A stretch of DNA of 64,000 nt from Heterohyrax brucei. Its lineage: Eukaryota > Chordata > Mammalia > Hyracoidea > Procaviidae. Below the pieces are notes generated by a model, which was not told the DNA's origin, made no database searches, and was given only the letters and a program-made list of their open reading frames with translations. Positions 22,891 through 35,293 of the stretch are shown piece after piece (position 1 is the first letter of the stretch; every line of letters starts with the position of its first letter). The translations under genes were made by a program, and so were the position numbers. The stretch lies in the NCBI GenBank assembly GCA_028571685.1, contig CM053144.1:98362171-98426170 (forward strand), read 5' to 3'.

Positions 22891-23629
22891 ATTTTAAATG
22901 AATAAATCACTATCTCATTGTCATTCTTAATAAAAATCACCTAGTAAAATGCTTCAAATAGCTGAACATCACTGAAACTTATTTTTCTTAAATGAAAACA
23001 GAAAATAACATGAAATATTTCTTTTCAGTTTTTTAAAGGCAAAAAAAATGTATATGTGAGGCATAAGTAAGGAGAAGCAAATACACAACAATTCTCTAGA
23101 GGAAATCAATGGTTCAAAAGTCAGGAAACTATATCAGAAGTGATGCTGACCTAAAAGGGAAACAAGAAAACCACATTAGAGTAGTTTTTCTTTCTTCTGG
23201 GCTCTAGTGCTCTCCCTGGAGAATACTAAGGGAATTTGTACAGTATAAAATTTTACCATGTATTGCAGTAACTCTCCACCATTGTAGTTTGTCAAAAAAA
23301 AAGGCAAAGCTCAGCCAAAGTCTCTAAGGTAGGTGAAAAAAAGCGCTATGTGGTATACTACCTGCTGAAGTTTGTCGTCCCTTCAGGGTTTTGGTGCTGC
23401 ACCGGCTACCTGGTAAGTACTGAAGACGCTAAGCTCACTTAAGTCAAATTCCTCTTTGGCATCCAACCCTTTGGATTAACCCATTTCCCTTTGTCTTCAA
23501 ATGTGTACAGAAGTTGCATACAACAGTATAGACATGACACGACACAACCTTTCTTAGAAAACTCCCAACATCACTAAGCATTACTGAAAATAAAGATATT
23601 TTTCCAATATCTGACATAGTAAGAGCTCA
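22891..23629. other. No recognisable feature
   Basis: No repeat or exon is recognised; 'caggttggtaag'-type GT dinucleotides around 23415 are not supported by any coding frame. Confidence 0.3.
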
Positions 23630-23698
23630 AGCATGTAAATTTATATGGGAATGTACATTTTCACTGAGTCATAATAAAAAAAATAAAAATAAAAAATA
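23630..23698 (+). mobile_element. L1 3'-tail-only insertion, sense
   Basis: 'catgtaaatttatatgggaa' plus 'tgtacattttcactgagtca' and an A-rich tail; the last ~45 bases of the L1 3' UTR and nothing else. Confidence 0.7.
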
Positions 23699-24009
23699 TG
23701 TAATTAGAGAGAGAGAAATGACATCATCAAAGACCACATCTGAAAAGACTGCTTTTTCTTCTATGAGCATGTTTCTTTAGATACTCAAGAAACCTATTGC
23801 TTTCTGTGTCACTTTTAATCTTAACAGTCCTATATTCCAAAACTCTACTGCAGATCTACAGATAAGATATCCAGGAATAACTAATAATACCTACAAAACT
23901 GCCACAAAAAATCTTAAGTTTTTGGTAAGACAGTGCACGGCTATCATTTGCTTAGCTTGGCAGATTGGTAGTATGTATGCATTTCTTGGGGTCTAGCAGG
24001 TTAGTACAG

Positions 24010-24212
24010 AGTCATGGTAGTGCAGTGGTTAAACTGCTCAGCTGCTAACTGAAAGGTCAGTATCTCAACCCCCCAACCACTCAACAGGAGAAAGACTGCA
24101 TGGCACTCTGCTCCTGTGAATACGTATAGCCCTCAAACCCTAAGGTGAAGTTCTACTGTTCTACGGGATCACTAAGAGCTGCAATCAGCTCAGTGCAAGG
24201 GTTTGTCTTTTT
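24010..24212 (+). repeat. AfroSINE long variant, sense
   Basis: 'gtagtgcagtggttaaactg', 'cactctgctcctgtgaatac' and 'gcaatcagctcagtgcaagg' give head, extra middle segment and tail. Confidence 0.8.
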
Positions 24213-24219
24213 CTTTCTT

Positions 24220-24420
24220 TTATTTTGCTGGAGCAGAGTGGCTAAGACAGCCACTAAGACAGTGGCTAAGTGTAGATTCAAACCATCTGAGCTTGTACCT
24301 CAGACTATGTGCAAGTTATTTATACAGTCTCAATTTCCTCATCTGTAACAAGATATAATATCTGTCGTACAAGGATGTTATACAATTAGATGTCTTAAGT
24401 TTTCGTTATTAGCAGTACTA
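24220..24420 (+). repeat. MIR SINE, sense
   Basis: 'gtgtagattcaaaccatctg', 'gcaagttatttatacagtct' and 'caatttcctcatctgtaaca' are MIR in order. Confidence 0.75.
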
Positions 24421-24724
24421 GCACAGCAGTTCATTATTTTTAGTAATTTTATTCTTATTAAACTCCTTCCAGGGCTTCGTCTTCATTTTTGAAGGGTTAA
24501 GGCCCCAATTTGGAGGCACCCTCAAAGGAAATGCTGGAAGTCAAATTTTCCCTCTCTCAACTAGCAAGAGGACACATTTTTCAAAGATTCTGCTTTATTC
24601 CATTTGGGACACCCCACTTTAGAAACTGGGTGAAAATGAAAACCATAAACAAGAGAACCTTTTCTCCTTTCTAAATGCCACACATAACAATTCAACATTT
24701 GGGTCCCACAATAATACTTCCAAT

Positions 24725-24955
24725 TTGTGCAGCTTTAACACTTTTAAATGTACTTTGTCATACAAGATATCTTTTTTTCATGGTAGATACTACAACAACC
24801 ATGTGAAACAGTCAAATCAGACATCACTTGTCCTTTTCCAAGTAAGGAGCTTGAGGCCTCTGGAAGTCAAGGTTTTTGTCCAGAGTCACACTGCTAGTAA
24901 TTGCTTAGACTAGGACTTGAACTGAATCTGTCTCCAAGTCTGATACTCTTTGAAA
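24725..24955 (+). repeat. MIR SINE, sense
   Basis: 'caaccatgtgaaacagtc', 'tccagagtcacactgctagt' and 'gacttgaactgaatctgtct' follow the MIR 3' half. Confidence 0.75.
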
Positions 24956-25291
24956 TATTCCAAGTTGCTTCCAGAAGTACTTTGGTTAGCCAAGAAGCAT
25001 GACAAGTACACAGTCCATGATTTAAATCCTTTTGGGAATACTGAGATAGTTAAACTCAGCAAGTCACCTAGTACTCTTCCAGCACCCTGGTCATTTACTA
25101 AAGAGTCATTTAGTTCCACAGTCATTTTAGTTCTGAGTACTCAGAAAAGGAAATTAATAAGATCTTCTAAGTACATCAAAAAGTTTCTCTAGAAAAACAA
25201 AGAAATACAAAAGGTTACAGTTTTACATCCACCAAGTGTACTCACATGGTGAGCACCCAGAGCCTACAAGTATTAAAAAAAAAAAAAAAAT

Positions 25292-25434
25292 TGCCACTGA
25301 GTTAATTTCAACTCATAGAAATGCTATAGGACAGAGTAGAATTTCCTTATGCAGTTTCAAGGAGCACCTAGTGGGTTCAAACTGCTGAACTTTTGGTTAG
25401 CAGTCATAGCTCTTAACAACTATGCCACCTGAGT
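25292..25434 (-). repeat. AfroSINE, antisense
   Basis: A 15-16 base A-run at 25275-25290 borders 'gccactgagttaatttcaac', 'ggacagagtagaatttcctt' and 'cttttggttagcagtcatag'. Confidence 0.8.
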
Positions 25435-25591
25435 CTTTTTCAATATAAAAAATTTCATCATCCAAAATACATTTTAACTATGCATGAAAGATCAATCTGT
25501 TCCAATTAGTAATACTAATATCTGAAATCGTTTGAGATTAACTAATAACTAAAAGTAAGATAACGTATTTAGCTTAGATTGTAGTGGAGTA

Positions 25592-25741
25592 GGAGCCCTG
25601 GTGACAATGTGGCTAAGAACCTGGCTACTAACCAAAAGGTTAGCAGTTCCAATCTACCACCAGCTCCTCAGAAACTCTATGGAGCAATGCTGTTCTGTCC
25701 TGTTAGGTCACTATGAGTCAGAATTGACAGCAACGGGTAAT
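25592..25741 (+). repeat. AfroSINE, sense
   Basis: 'agccctggtgacaatgtggc', 'ctaaccaaaaggttagcagt' and 'cactatgagtcagaattgac'; the 69-codon frame over it is chance. Confidence 0.85.
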
Positions 25742-25892
25742 ATGAGTACTAGAGCTGGTTTTCTGAAGGAAACTCATGCTATGTATCAATCCCATCTATT
25801 TAAAAACTAGTATTTAAATTTCATTCATTTATTAATTAAGGATACCAAGGTAGAATGCATTTTCCCATCCACAATTAGGAGGTAAAGTAACA

Positions 25893-26045
25893 TCAAAGAA
25901 AATTCATGAACTTTGGAGACAGATAGTCTAGGCCCATATTTCAGATTTGCTATGTATTAGGTGTGAGCCCTATGACATTTCCCTACTACATCTCAGTCTC
26001 TGTTCCACTGACTATAAAGAGACAATATTGATAATCTTCCACCAT
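25893..26045 (+). repeat. MIR SINE, sense
   Basis: 'tgaactttggagacagatag', 'tcagatttgctatgtattag' and 'ctactacatctcagtctctg' in MIR order. Confidence 0.65.
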
Positions 26046-26325
26046 GTAGTTTATGGAACAACATAGATAATTTACATCAAGAACATGTAGTGTTTATTAA
26101 ATTTTTGGATACGCGTTTCTAACAGGTTCTCCACTGAGTAACACCCCCACCTGCAGCGTAGTTTTAGCTGGTATTATTTCATGTACTAACATCATTTTTT
26201 GTAAAACTAGCTGGAGTGGTTTCTATAACTAGCAATAAAGAAACCCTGATCAAAGTAGCACCTACTCTAGAATCTGTCATAATGTATGCAGCCAATAAAT
26301 TACAGTTCCCTGTCATTCCTCTTCA

Positions 26326-27206
26326 TGTTGTTGTTGTTAGGTACTGTCATGGATTAAACTGTGTCCCCCCAAAGAATGTGTGTAGTATTTTGGCTGAACT
26401 GCTGATTCCCAGTATTGTGACTGCCCTCCATTTTGTGATTTTCTGATGGTGTAAATCCTAATCTCTGCCTGTGGCTAACAGATAGTATGGTTATGTTAAA
26501 TGAGGATTAGTGTGGGACTGCAACGCCTTTGCTAGGGGAGTTTCTCTAGAGTGTGTCTCGTACCCCCTTTTGTCCTTTCATCCTATGGGAGATAAATAAA
26601 GAGAAAAGCAAGCAGAGAATTGGGAACCTCATACCATCAAGAAAGCAGCACTGGGAGTTAAGGGCATCCTTTAGACCCGAGGTTTCTGTACCAAAATGAT
26701 CTCTGACCAGAGACTGATGAAGCACAAGCACCTTCTACAGAGCTGACAAAGAAGAAAAGCCTTTCCATGGGGCAGATACCCTGAATTCCCGACTTACAGT
26801 TTACTGGACTGTGTGAGAATAAATTTTTCTTTGTTAAAGCCATCCACTTATGGTATTTTGTCAGAGCAGTACCAAATAACTAAAACAGATACCAAAGAGC
26901 CAGTCCAAACTTACTGAAACCCCACATACAACAGAAAAACACTGCTTGATCCTGTGCCATTCTCACAATTATTGCTATGTATAAGTTCATGTTGCAGCCA
27001 CTGTGTCAATCCATGCCATAGAGAGTCTTCCTCTTTTTCACTGACTCACTAATAAGCATGATGTCTTTTCCAGGGACTAGTTCTTCCTGATAACAAAGTG
27101 CATGAGATGAAGTCTTGCCATCCTTGCTTCCAAGGAGCATTCTGGGTGTACTTCTTCAAAGATAGATTAGTTTATCTACCTGTCAGTCCACAGCATATTA
27201 AACAAT
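26326..27206 (-). pseudogene. RTE LINE 3' segment, antisense (right-side piece of an inverted copy)
   Basis: Starts with the RTE terminus 'tgttgttgttaggtac', is interrupted by a MaLR LTR (26345-26887), and resumes with 'gataccaaagagccagtcc'. It proceeds through 'ttgcagccactgtgtcaatc', 'tcttcctctttttcactgac' and 'ccaaggagcattctgggtgt' to 'tgtcagtccacagcatatta' at 27181-27200. In element coordinates its 5' edge lies at 'atatgctgtggactgacag', just before the 3' end of the sense piece that follows, so the two pieces are parts of one copy. Confidence 0.75.
26345..26887 (+). mobile_element. MaLR-type solo LTR, sense
   Basis: Begins 'tgtcatggattaaactgtgt' and ends 'aataactaaaaca'; AATAAA at 26819-26824. 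Flanked by a 5-base target duplication with one mismatch (ggtac at 26340-26344, gatac at 26888-26892), the size expected of MaLR elements. RTE tail sequence joins cleanly across it. 543 bases, non-coding. Confidence 0.85.
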
Positions 27207-28491
27207 TCAGGAGGCATCAAAAGAAGATGTAAGGAATACAAAAGGTCACTATACCAAAAAGATTTGGTTAACCATTTTAAGAGGAAGCCTATAATTAGGA
27301 AGGTATGGTACCAAGGGAAGAAGTCGAAGCTGTGCTGAATGCAACAGCAAAAAACAAGGATCCAGGAAATGACGAAATGACAACTGAGATATTTCAACAA
27401 ATAAAGGCAGTGCGAAAAGTATTCACTTGTCTATGCCAAAAAATTAGAAGACAGCTACCTGGTCAGCCAGCTGGAAGAGATCCATATTCATGCCTATTCC
27501 TAAGAAAGATGATCCAACCAAAGGCAGAAATTACCAAACAATATCATTAATATCACACAGAAGTAAATTTTTGCTTAAGATTATTCAAAAGCATCTGCAG
27601 CAGCATATTGACAGTGAACTGCCAGAAATTCAGGCTGGATTCAGAAGAGGACATGAAACCAGGGATGCCATCACTGATGTCATGTAGATATTGGCTGAAA
27701 GCAGAGAATACCAGAAATATGTTTACCTGTGTTTTATTGGCTATGCAAAGGCATTCAGTTGTATGGACCATAACAAATCATGGACAACATTGTGAAGAAT
27801 GGGAATTCCATAACAGTTTATTGTGCTCATGAGGAATTTGTACCTAGATCAAAAGGCAGTTGTTCAAACAGAACAAGGAGACAGTATGATTTCAGGTCAG
27901 AAAAGCTAGGCATCAGGGTTGTATCCTTTCACCATACGTATTCAATCTGTATATGGAAGCAAGTAATCAGAGAAGCAGGGACTACATGAAGACGAAAAGG
28001 GCATCAGGATTGGAAGTAAAAGGAACCTTCATTAGGCAAATGATACAACCTTGCTTGCTGAAAGTGAAGAGAACTTGAAGCACTTACTAATGAAGATCAA
28101 AGACTACAGCCTTTGCTATGGACTACATCTCGACATAAACACAACAAAAATCCTCACAACTGGGCCAATAAACAACACCGTGATAAAGAGAGAAAAGACT
28201 GAGGTTGTCAAGCATTTCATTCTAATTGGATCCACAATCAACACCCGTGGCAGCAGTAGTCACGAAATCAAAAGATGCATGGCATTGGGCAAATTGGCTG
28301 CAAAAGACTTCTTTAAAGTGTTGAAAAGTAAGGATACTGCTTTGAGCATTAAGGTACTCCTGACCCAAGCTATGGTATTTTCAATCACATCATATACATG
28401 CAGAAGTTAGAAAAATGAATAACAAAAACAGAAAAAGAATTGATGCCTTTGAATTGTAGAATTAAAGAATACTGAGTATGCCATGGATTTA
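27207..28491 (+). pseudogene. RTE-clade LINE reverse transcriptase region, sense, frames broken
   Basis: Consecutive frames at 27305-27550, 27490-27687, 27608-27832 and 28051-28410 together give an RTE-type reverse transcriptase in pieces: an IPKKDDPT...NYQTISLISH block near 27493-27560, an LPEIQAGFRRGHETRD block at 27620-27665, a C-x-IGYAKAFSCMDH block (domain with the first catalytic Asp replaced) near 27730-27770, and a downstream LLAESEENLKHLLMKIKDY block at 28049-28110. The YADD-type box just before it reads as altered ('tta ggcaaatgatacaacc'). RTE elements copy themselves and supply machinery to SINEs; this copy is dead through frameshifts and stops. It is the inverted 5' piece of the copy that starts at 26326. 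Confidence 0.85.
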
Positions 28492-31270
28492 ACCCTGGCT
28501 ATCTCACCACAGAGGCCACACATACTACTATGCTTTCCTCTATTTTCAGTCATTTAACAAGAGGTCTTAGCTTTTGAACATTATCTACCCATTACAAGGA
28601 AAATTTAGATCTTGGTTTCTAGAAGAATTCTCTCTTTGATCTCTCAATAACAAATAGTCCCATACTATTCACTGTGAATGGAGTCCTATCTTTTAATTCT
28701 TCAAGTTGCTCTTCAAAAGTATATGGAGTAGCATATTCTATAACTGAAGAGTAAGGAATGATTGATCCTGATGCCCTAACCTATTACCTTTCACTTCAGA
28801 ATCACAGACTCTAAATTATGCGGTCAATAAATCTCACAGGGTTCATCACAGTCACACTTTCCAGACATCACTCCTAATTTTGGTACTTTTATTGATTAGT
28901 TGACTATCTAGATAGCTCCAAACAGCACTATCCATGAGAAGCCCTTTACTACTGAAAGCGAGAATTCTTTTTCTTGGTATTTAACCATCTCTTTTCAAGT
29001 CATTACAAGTGACTTCAGCACTAAGAGTAGTAATCCATCTGTGTTGCTCTGACAGAAAAACAGAGAGCCTACAACAGTACAGTCGGCACTCGAGTATCGA
29101 TTTTTTTTTTAAAAGGATACTTATGAAGCCTATGCTTCATACCAGAGATGATGATGAACATAGTCCACACATATTATTTTGTAAACCAGAAAATTATTTT
29201 AACAAGAAAAACAAAATTTTAGCTTTGAGCTTCCCATGTTAGACTCCTAGGGAGGAGGGGGGCACTCAAAACATTATAAATCCTATGTCTTATCTTTGTT
29301 CTTGTCTCATTCCTGAAAGCACTGTAAACAGAAAACAAAGTAACCAGATGCACGGAGGGAAAGAACTGTTCATAGTGTTCCTATTTACATCAGAAATAAG
29401 AAACCACAAAATCTGAAAGAGTATCCTTAGTCTCATTTCAACCATAGCCAGATTTGAATAATCTAAGGGATAATTTGGCTACCCACAAATACTTGATGCT
29501 TATCCGAGGCATCAGACTTCTCTTGACCTCTCTGATAGATGAGTTACACAGCTATGCATACCTGACACCACAGCAACAGGGCCAAAATTTTTAAATCAAA
29601 AAACTAGGCAAAAATTTTGATCTTTGACAAAATGAAGTTAGATTCATTTTTCTCTAAACTCATTTAAGCATACTTTGGGAGATAATTACTTCATCGTATT
29701 TTTAGTTAAAGAACTAAAGGAAGTACTGAATGGGAAGCCAATCCCTTTGTGTCACATTGGGAAAACAGAAGCACATAACTGATGATTTACATCCCAGAAG
29801 AAGGGGATTTTCAGGGAAAAAGCAGCAAGCCCAAAGCTGAGGGACTACTAGAGCTGCCACATCTCCTGCACACAGCACAGCTTGGGATCTGCTGTTCTCT
29901 GACTTCTAAGCAGAGGTAGTTTGATCCTTGAAGTTTGAAGATGAGTTTGCATACAACTGGATTATACAGCCATAGGCACATGACACTCAAAGAAAGGAAG
30001 AAAGAGTACATGTGTAAAGAAAGATGGGAGCTCAGCAAGAGTTTTTCAAAAAGATGTGCAGAAAAACATTGACAAAAAGGAGATGCAGCTCCCCTGGCTC
30101 TGTGCGGATGATCACTCTCAGCTAATTATGCTAAATGCTGAAGATCTAACATCTTCCCTACAGACTTACAAGGGAAATGTCTGAGAAAATATTGGTAGGA
30201 TGCTTGTAAGGCTGACTTTTCAGAGTGGCTTCAAAGGGAATTGTAAGTAAGATGTGAGAACATCAGCAGAAACCAGGGCTGGTGTATATAGGAAGTGTTT
30301 AACTGTACCAAGATATCTGTTCTTTTGTACCTTTGGTCCAACAGGATCAAAGCTTAACTGAGACATCACATACTTACATGAAAGAATGGGCAGTCGGGAA
30401 TTGGAGGAGGATGCTCCAGTGTTCTTTAGTCATTGAGAACAGGAATTTAAAGTCCTATTTATTCTCCTGCTTACAATCCTCCCTCCTAATTAATTCCCAA
30501 TGTGAGTTATCACGTTGATTAGCTTAGTACTAAACAACTAAGAAGTGATATGCTTAACTGTCTCAGAGGGAATGTTTTTACCCAAAGTGACTTTTATTAA
30601 CCAAGATCAATCACCAAATGGTAGAAGATTCTATCTCAGCTCTTCTGATGATGGGCATTTCAGACCACTGGGACATTTTGTCAGCACTCCATAAAATACA
30701 CCTTGGAGACGACTGCATGTTCTGACTAAGCCTAACACTAGCTGTGATCAGCACCTTGAAATTATGCTCCAAATCTACCTGCTGCTACTCAGCATTTGAA
30801 AAGGGGGAATGTTTGGTAAAACTGTCATTACTAAATAATAGTTAATGGCAACCTTTTTAAAAGATTTTGAGCCCCACAGAAAGAAAAAAGAATTTAGGAA
30901 AGGTTCTAGAACAATGTTATTATATATTTCTGTAGAAATATTAACTCCAACAATAAGTACATTTCTAAAATACCTGTAAAATCAACAACCTTGATAAAGC
31001 AACTTAAGGCAATACACCAAAAAAGTTAATATAATAGTAACAGTCAAAATGTCATAAACATAGGAGAAAATTCAAATGGAGAATGGCAATGAGACTAAGA
31101 CTTTGAGAGTGAATGAATGTTGAGAGAAAATACCAGTGACAGTGAAAGAGATACAAAAACTGAAATCCTAAGAAATGTTACTATTCTGAGGACATGGAGA
31201 AGATAATCAAATGTCAGAAACTGTAGGAGTAATGAATGCTGTAAAGTTTCTAAATTCTTATCCTATGACT
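28492..31270. other. 2.8 kb without a recognised feature
   Basis: The longest stretch free of recognised repeats in the left half. Frames of 61-77 codons have no known domain. I see no exon with convincing splice signals, no CpG-rich promoter and no structured RNA. Truly unique DNA or very old repeats are both possible. Confidence 0.4.
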
Positions 31271-31508
31271 TTGTTGCTGCCAGGCACCATCAGTTTCGTT
31301 CCAATGCATAGCAGCCCCCAGTACAACAGAACAAAATACTGCCTGGCCCTATGCTATCCTCAGGATCATTGTTATTCTCGAGCCCATTGTTTCAACCACT
31401 GGCTCCGTTCATCTTGTTGAGGACCTTTCTGCTTTTTGCTGACCCTCTACCAGGCATAATGTCCTCCAGGGACTGGTCTCCCCGATAACATGTCCAAAAT
31501 AGGTGACA
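31271..31508 (-). repeat. RTE LINE 3' tail, antisense
   Basis: 'ttgttgctgccaggcaccat' then 'acaacagaacaaaatactgc', 'ttgttgaggacctttctgc', 'gctgaccctctaccaggc' and 'gggactggtctccccgataa', antisense RTE end of about 240 bases. Confidence 0.8.
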
Positions 31509-31651
31509 TCTGTAAGAGGTTTCTAGCATGGAAAAGTTTGTTAATCCACATTTTGATAGATTTTAAAGCCAATTACTCTAGAAACTGAGGATTGTTTAAT
31601 ATATATTTTTCTGATCAGTCTAAAAAAAAATCTCACTTCAAATTATTTGTT

Positions 31652-31825
31652 TTTGTTATTATGTACCATCAAGTCAATTCTCATTTGTAACAACCCTATA
31701 GAGGAGTCCCATAATGTGTCCTGGGCTATAATTTTTACAGCAGCAGATTGCCAGATCTTTTTACCCATGAAGCAGCTGTTGGAATTGAACCATCAAACTT
31801 TCAGTTAACAAACAGATGCATCAAA
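31652..31825 (-). repeat. AfroSINE long variant, antisense
   Basis: 'ttgttattatgtaccatcaa', 'cagcagattgccagatcttt' and 'aactttcagttaacaaacag'. Confidence 0.8.
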
Positions 31826-32044
31826 GGGTAAGGGTCAACTGCAAATAGACAGGCCAGATGTCTCACAGATTACAGCTTAGCCTCCAATCATTCCAACTCT
31901 GAGTATACATTTAGGTCATCCCAGATTGCTGTTGCTCTCATTTTCCTTGCAGGAAGAAACTTTACAGTTTTTTCTGGAGAAAAAATACCTTTTAGACCTG
32001 CAATCATTTCTACAAACATTATTGTAGGGACAGAGTACAGCATT

Positions 32045-33075
32045 TAATTAAAAAAAACCAGACCCAAAAGGAAAATAGACAACATGAATAAAACATCAAT
32101 AGTAACCACAAACAGTACAAACAAACTCACAGGAGTTCTAAATACTGAATTGTCTGACATTAAATTTGAAATAACTCTGCTTACTTTACATCTCAGGAGA
32201 TAGACAAAATTGAGAATTTCAGCAGAGAACTGAAAAAATGACAACAAAAATCATGAAAACATTAGAATACAGAATACAATAATCAAAATTAAAAACACAG
32301 TTGATTATTTTAACAATGATTATAGTCAAAAAGAGAATTCAGACACCATACACAAAAACTCAAAATAGATCAGTGACCTGAATGTGAAAATCAAAATCAT
32401 AAAATTATTAGAAGAAAACACTAGAGCATAGCTGCAGGGTTTTTAATTTAATGAAAGCCTCCCCTAAAAGAAACAAAACAAAAGTTTGAATGATTACAAA
32501 GAAAGAGAAAGAATTCAAAAACTGGAAGATCTCAGAAGATATTAAAAAAAGTAGAGGAACAATAAATGTACAACAACAGGAATATATACATACTACTACT
32601 AGCTGGTTGTAAATTAGAACAATTAAACAGCCACTTTGAAACAGTTTCGTGTTATCTGTTACAGTTAAAAAGGTATATAACCTATTAGAAATTATAGGTC
32701 ACAACAAAAATATGTCAACATATGTCCTAAGAGAAATATACAAGAATGTTCACAGCAGCAATACCGCAAAGGTAAAAACTAGAAACAGTCCAGTTGTCCA
32801 TCAGCAACAGACAAATAAATAAATTTAGGTATAGTCATACTGTGGAATACTATATGGCACTGAAAATGAATCAACTAGAACTACACTTAATAGAGATGAC
32901 TTTCACCACAAAAATAATGCTGACAAAAGAAGTCAGACACATAAACACAAAACAAACACAATACTAATTTAGTCCATTTGTATAATACTTCCTCTCCACC
33001 CCAAATAAAAACATCTGGCAAATATAAACCACAGTGTTGAGGGATTCATGTATAGTCATTTTAAACTATTTTTTT
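32045..33075 (+). pseudogene. Old L1 remnant, ORF2 3' end and 3' UTR, sense
   Basis: 'tatacaagaatgttcacagc', 'ccagttgtccatcagcaaca' and 'tcatactgtggaatactata' followed by 'agacacataaacac' show the L1 ORF2 end in order at 32735-32945. Sequence from 32045 to 32700 is A-rich and L1-like but too decayed to phase. No open frame. Confidence 0.6.
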
Positions 33076-33180
33076 TAAGGCAAAGGAATATTGGTTATCT
33101 TTCCTCTACCTTTCCAGTAGAGGAAGGGGATAATAACTGGAAGAGCTGCTAGAGGTGTAGCAATGTTTCTTCTTGATCTT

Positions 33181-33365
33181 TCATTGTCATTGTGTCAATT
33201 CTGAATCATAGAAACCCTACAAGACATAGTAGAAATGCCCTCAAAGGCTGTAACCTTTACAGAAGCAAACTACCACATCTTTCACCTACAAGGCTGCTGG
33301 TGGGTTCAGACCACTGAGCTTTGATTCAGCAACTAGGCATTTGACCACTCCATCACCAGGGCCTT
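33181..33365 (-). repeat. AfroSINE long variant, antisense
   Basis: 'tcattgtgtcaattctgaat', 'aacctttacagaagcaaact' and 'gcatttgaccactccatcac' give tail, middle segment and head in antisense. Confidence 0.8.
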
Positions 33366-34389
33366 TTCTCAACCTAGTGGTAGTTACATGGATATCTGCT
33401 CTGTAATGTATCATGATACTAAGTATTTTTGTTTTGTGGTTTTTCTTTATATGTATTACATTTAGCAACTAAAAAGACTATCAAAACCTTACCTAGACTT
33501 TCAGCCAACAGAGACAGAGGTACCACACTGTCCTTCCACAGCAAAGATCTGAAAAAAATTAAGTAAAACTGGGACAAAAATCAATCTTTAAATCTAAAGT
33601 GTCAAATAAAGAGATAAAGATCTCAGCCAAAAACTGAATGAAACAAGAAACACAGAGTGTGAGGAGAGATATCAGCTGACCCAGCACAGATCTGCCAGCT
33701 TGGACACCTGTTGGAAATCAGCAGACAGGGAATACAGAAAAACAGATTCGCAAAAATTTCAGCAAAAGACAAAGTACTTGGTAACAAGCAAAACACACTT
33801 CTCCCCCCTCTATCCTCTCCCCACTTTTCTACTTCTGAAGCCTCCTGTTTAGATGTGGTGGCTCTACTGGCCACTAATATAGCATCTGTGCAGCTTGAAT
33901 TCACCACACCTGGCACCAGAGAATGGCAGATGGGGAGTACATGAAACCACTGCCCTGCTGCACCACAGCTCAATGACTGATGCTGCCCACTGGACAAGGT
34001 AGTGAAAAATAGAATAACCACAGAAAAGCAAACAACAAAGAATATACAGCTTGCCTAACATAACAAAATAAAACAAAAGAGTAGGATGAAATAAACAAAA
34101 GTACAATTAACAAAGAAAAAAATAACTACTGAATGACCTAAAACCAGCAGACAATATTAAAATATATTTAAAAAACAAGACAGAAAGGCTCCAGTACGTG
34201 TCCAAAATAAAACACCAGTGACTTACCAGTAGAAGAAAAGGCACCATAATTACCTGATAGGGAATTCAAATCTCTAATATTCAGAGTTACCCAAGAGGTA
34301 AAGCAAAAAGCATGCAAAAATAGACAAATTTATTCAAAAGGCAGGCAAACTCACAGGAGAATTCACGAAAATAATGCAGGAACAAAATG

Positions 34390-35290
34390 CTAAAATGAAT
34401 TCACAACTAGAAATCACCGACCAACAACAATTACAAATCCAAAAGACAAACAACAAAATTTCAGAAAGGGACAGTGAACCATTTCTGAACCCCATGAGTC
34501 ACTTCTAATCTGTCCAAAAGGGTTGCTAAAGAAAAACTGAAGAGCAGGTTGGAAATAATGGAACACAGGATCAATGAAATTGAAGATAAGCCCTTGGATA
34601 CATTTCTGCTTGAGAAAAAAATCAGAAAAAAAGAATGATGAAAAATGAAGATACCCTGAGAATTAAGAGATATACAATCAACAGCAAGAATTTCCAAATG
34701 ATTGGAGTTCTAGAGCAAGAGGAAAAAAACACAAAACTTTAAAAACACAAAATCTTTAAAGAACTGCTGACAAAAAAATCCTTAATATCATGAAAGATGA
34801 AAAGCTGACCAGCCAAGAAGCTCAACAAACCTCATATACAATAGACCCTAAAAGAAATTCACCAAGGTATATCATAATCACACTCCCTAAAATCAAAGAC
34901 AGAAGAAATTCTGAGAGCAGCTTCAGAAAAACAAAAAGTCACATACAGAGATGAAACAATAAGACTAAGCACTGATCATTCAGCAGAAACTATGCAGGCA
35001 AGAAGGCAATAAAACAATTTATGCAAAATCTTGAAAGAAAAAAATTGCCAACCAACAATAATATATCCTACAAAACCCTCATTCAGATATGATGGTGAAA
35101 TTAGGACATTTCCAAGTAAGCAGAAATTAAAAGGATATATAAAAACCAAACCAAATTTACAAGAATTATACAAGGGAGTCCTTCACAGCCTGAGAGAAAA
35201 CAATATGAGACCACAGCCTAAATCTATGACACAGGATTGTACCAGCCACATACCAAGAGTTGAAGCAACTCTCAAGGAAATGAACTCTCA
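34390..35290 (+). pseudogene. L1 ORF1 (RNA-binding protein) remnant
   Basis: 34515-34620 encodes a heptad-like stretch (LKSRLEIMEHRINEIEDK), the coiled coil by which L1 ORF1 proteins trimerise. The C-terminal nucleic-acid-binding part is open at 35031-35215 with the KNCQPTIIYPTKPSFRYDGE segment and a TFPSKQKLK segment. Stops and frameshifts break the region between (for example near 34638-34700). The open frame continues to 35453 only because it runs into the inserted LTR. ORF1p would normally coat L1 RNA in cytoplasmic particles. Confidence 0.8.
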
Positions 35291-35293
35291 AGG

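Noticed and set aside
33623-34021. 132-codon minus-strand frame antisense to an L1 5' UTR, considered as an ORF0-like antisense product
   Set aside because: The related 5' UTR at 47785-50160 has no matching antisense frame, and the protein shows no recognised feature.
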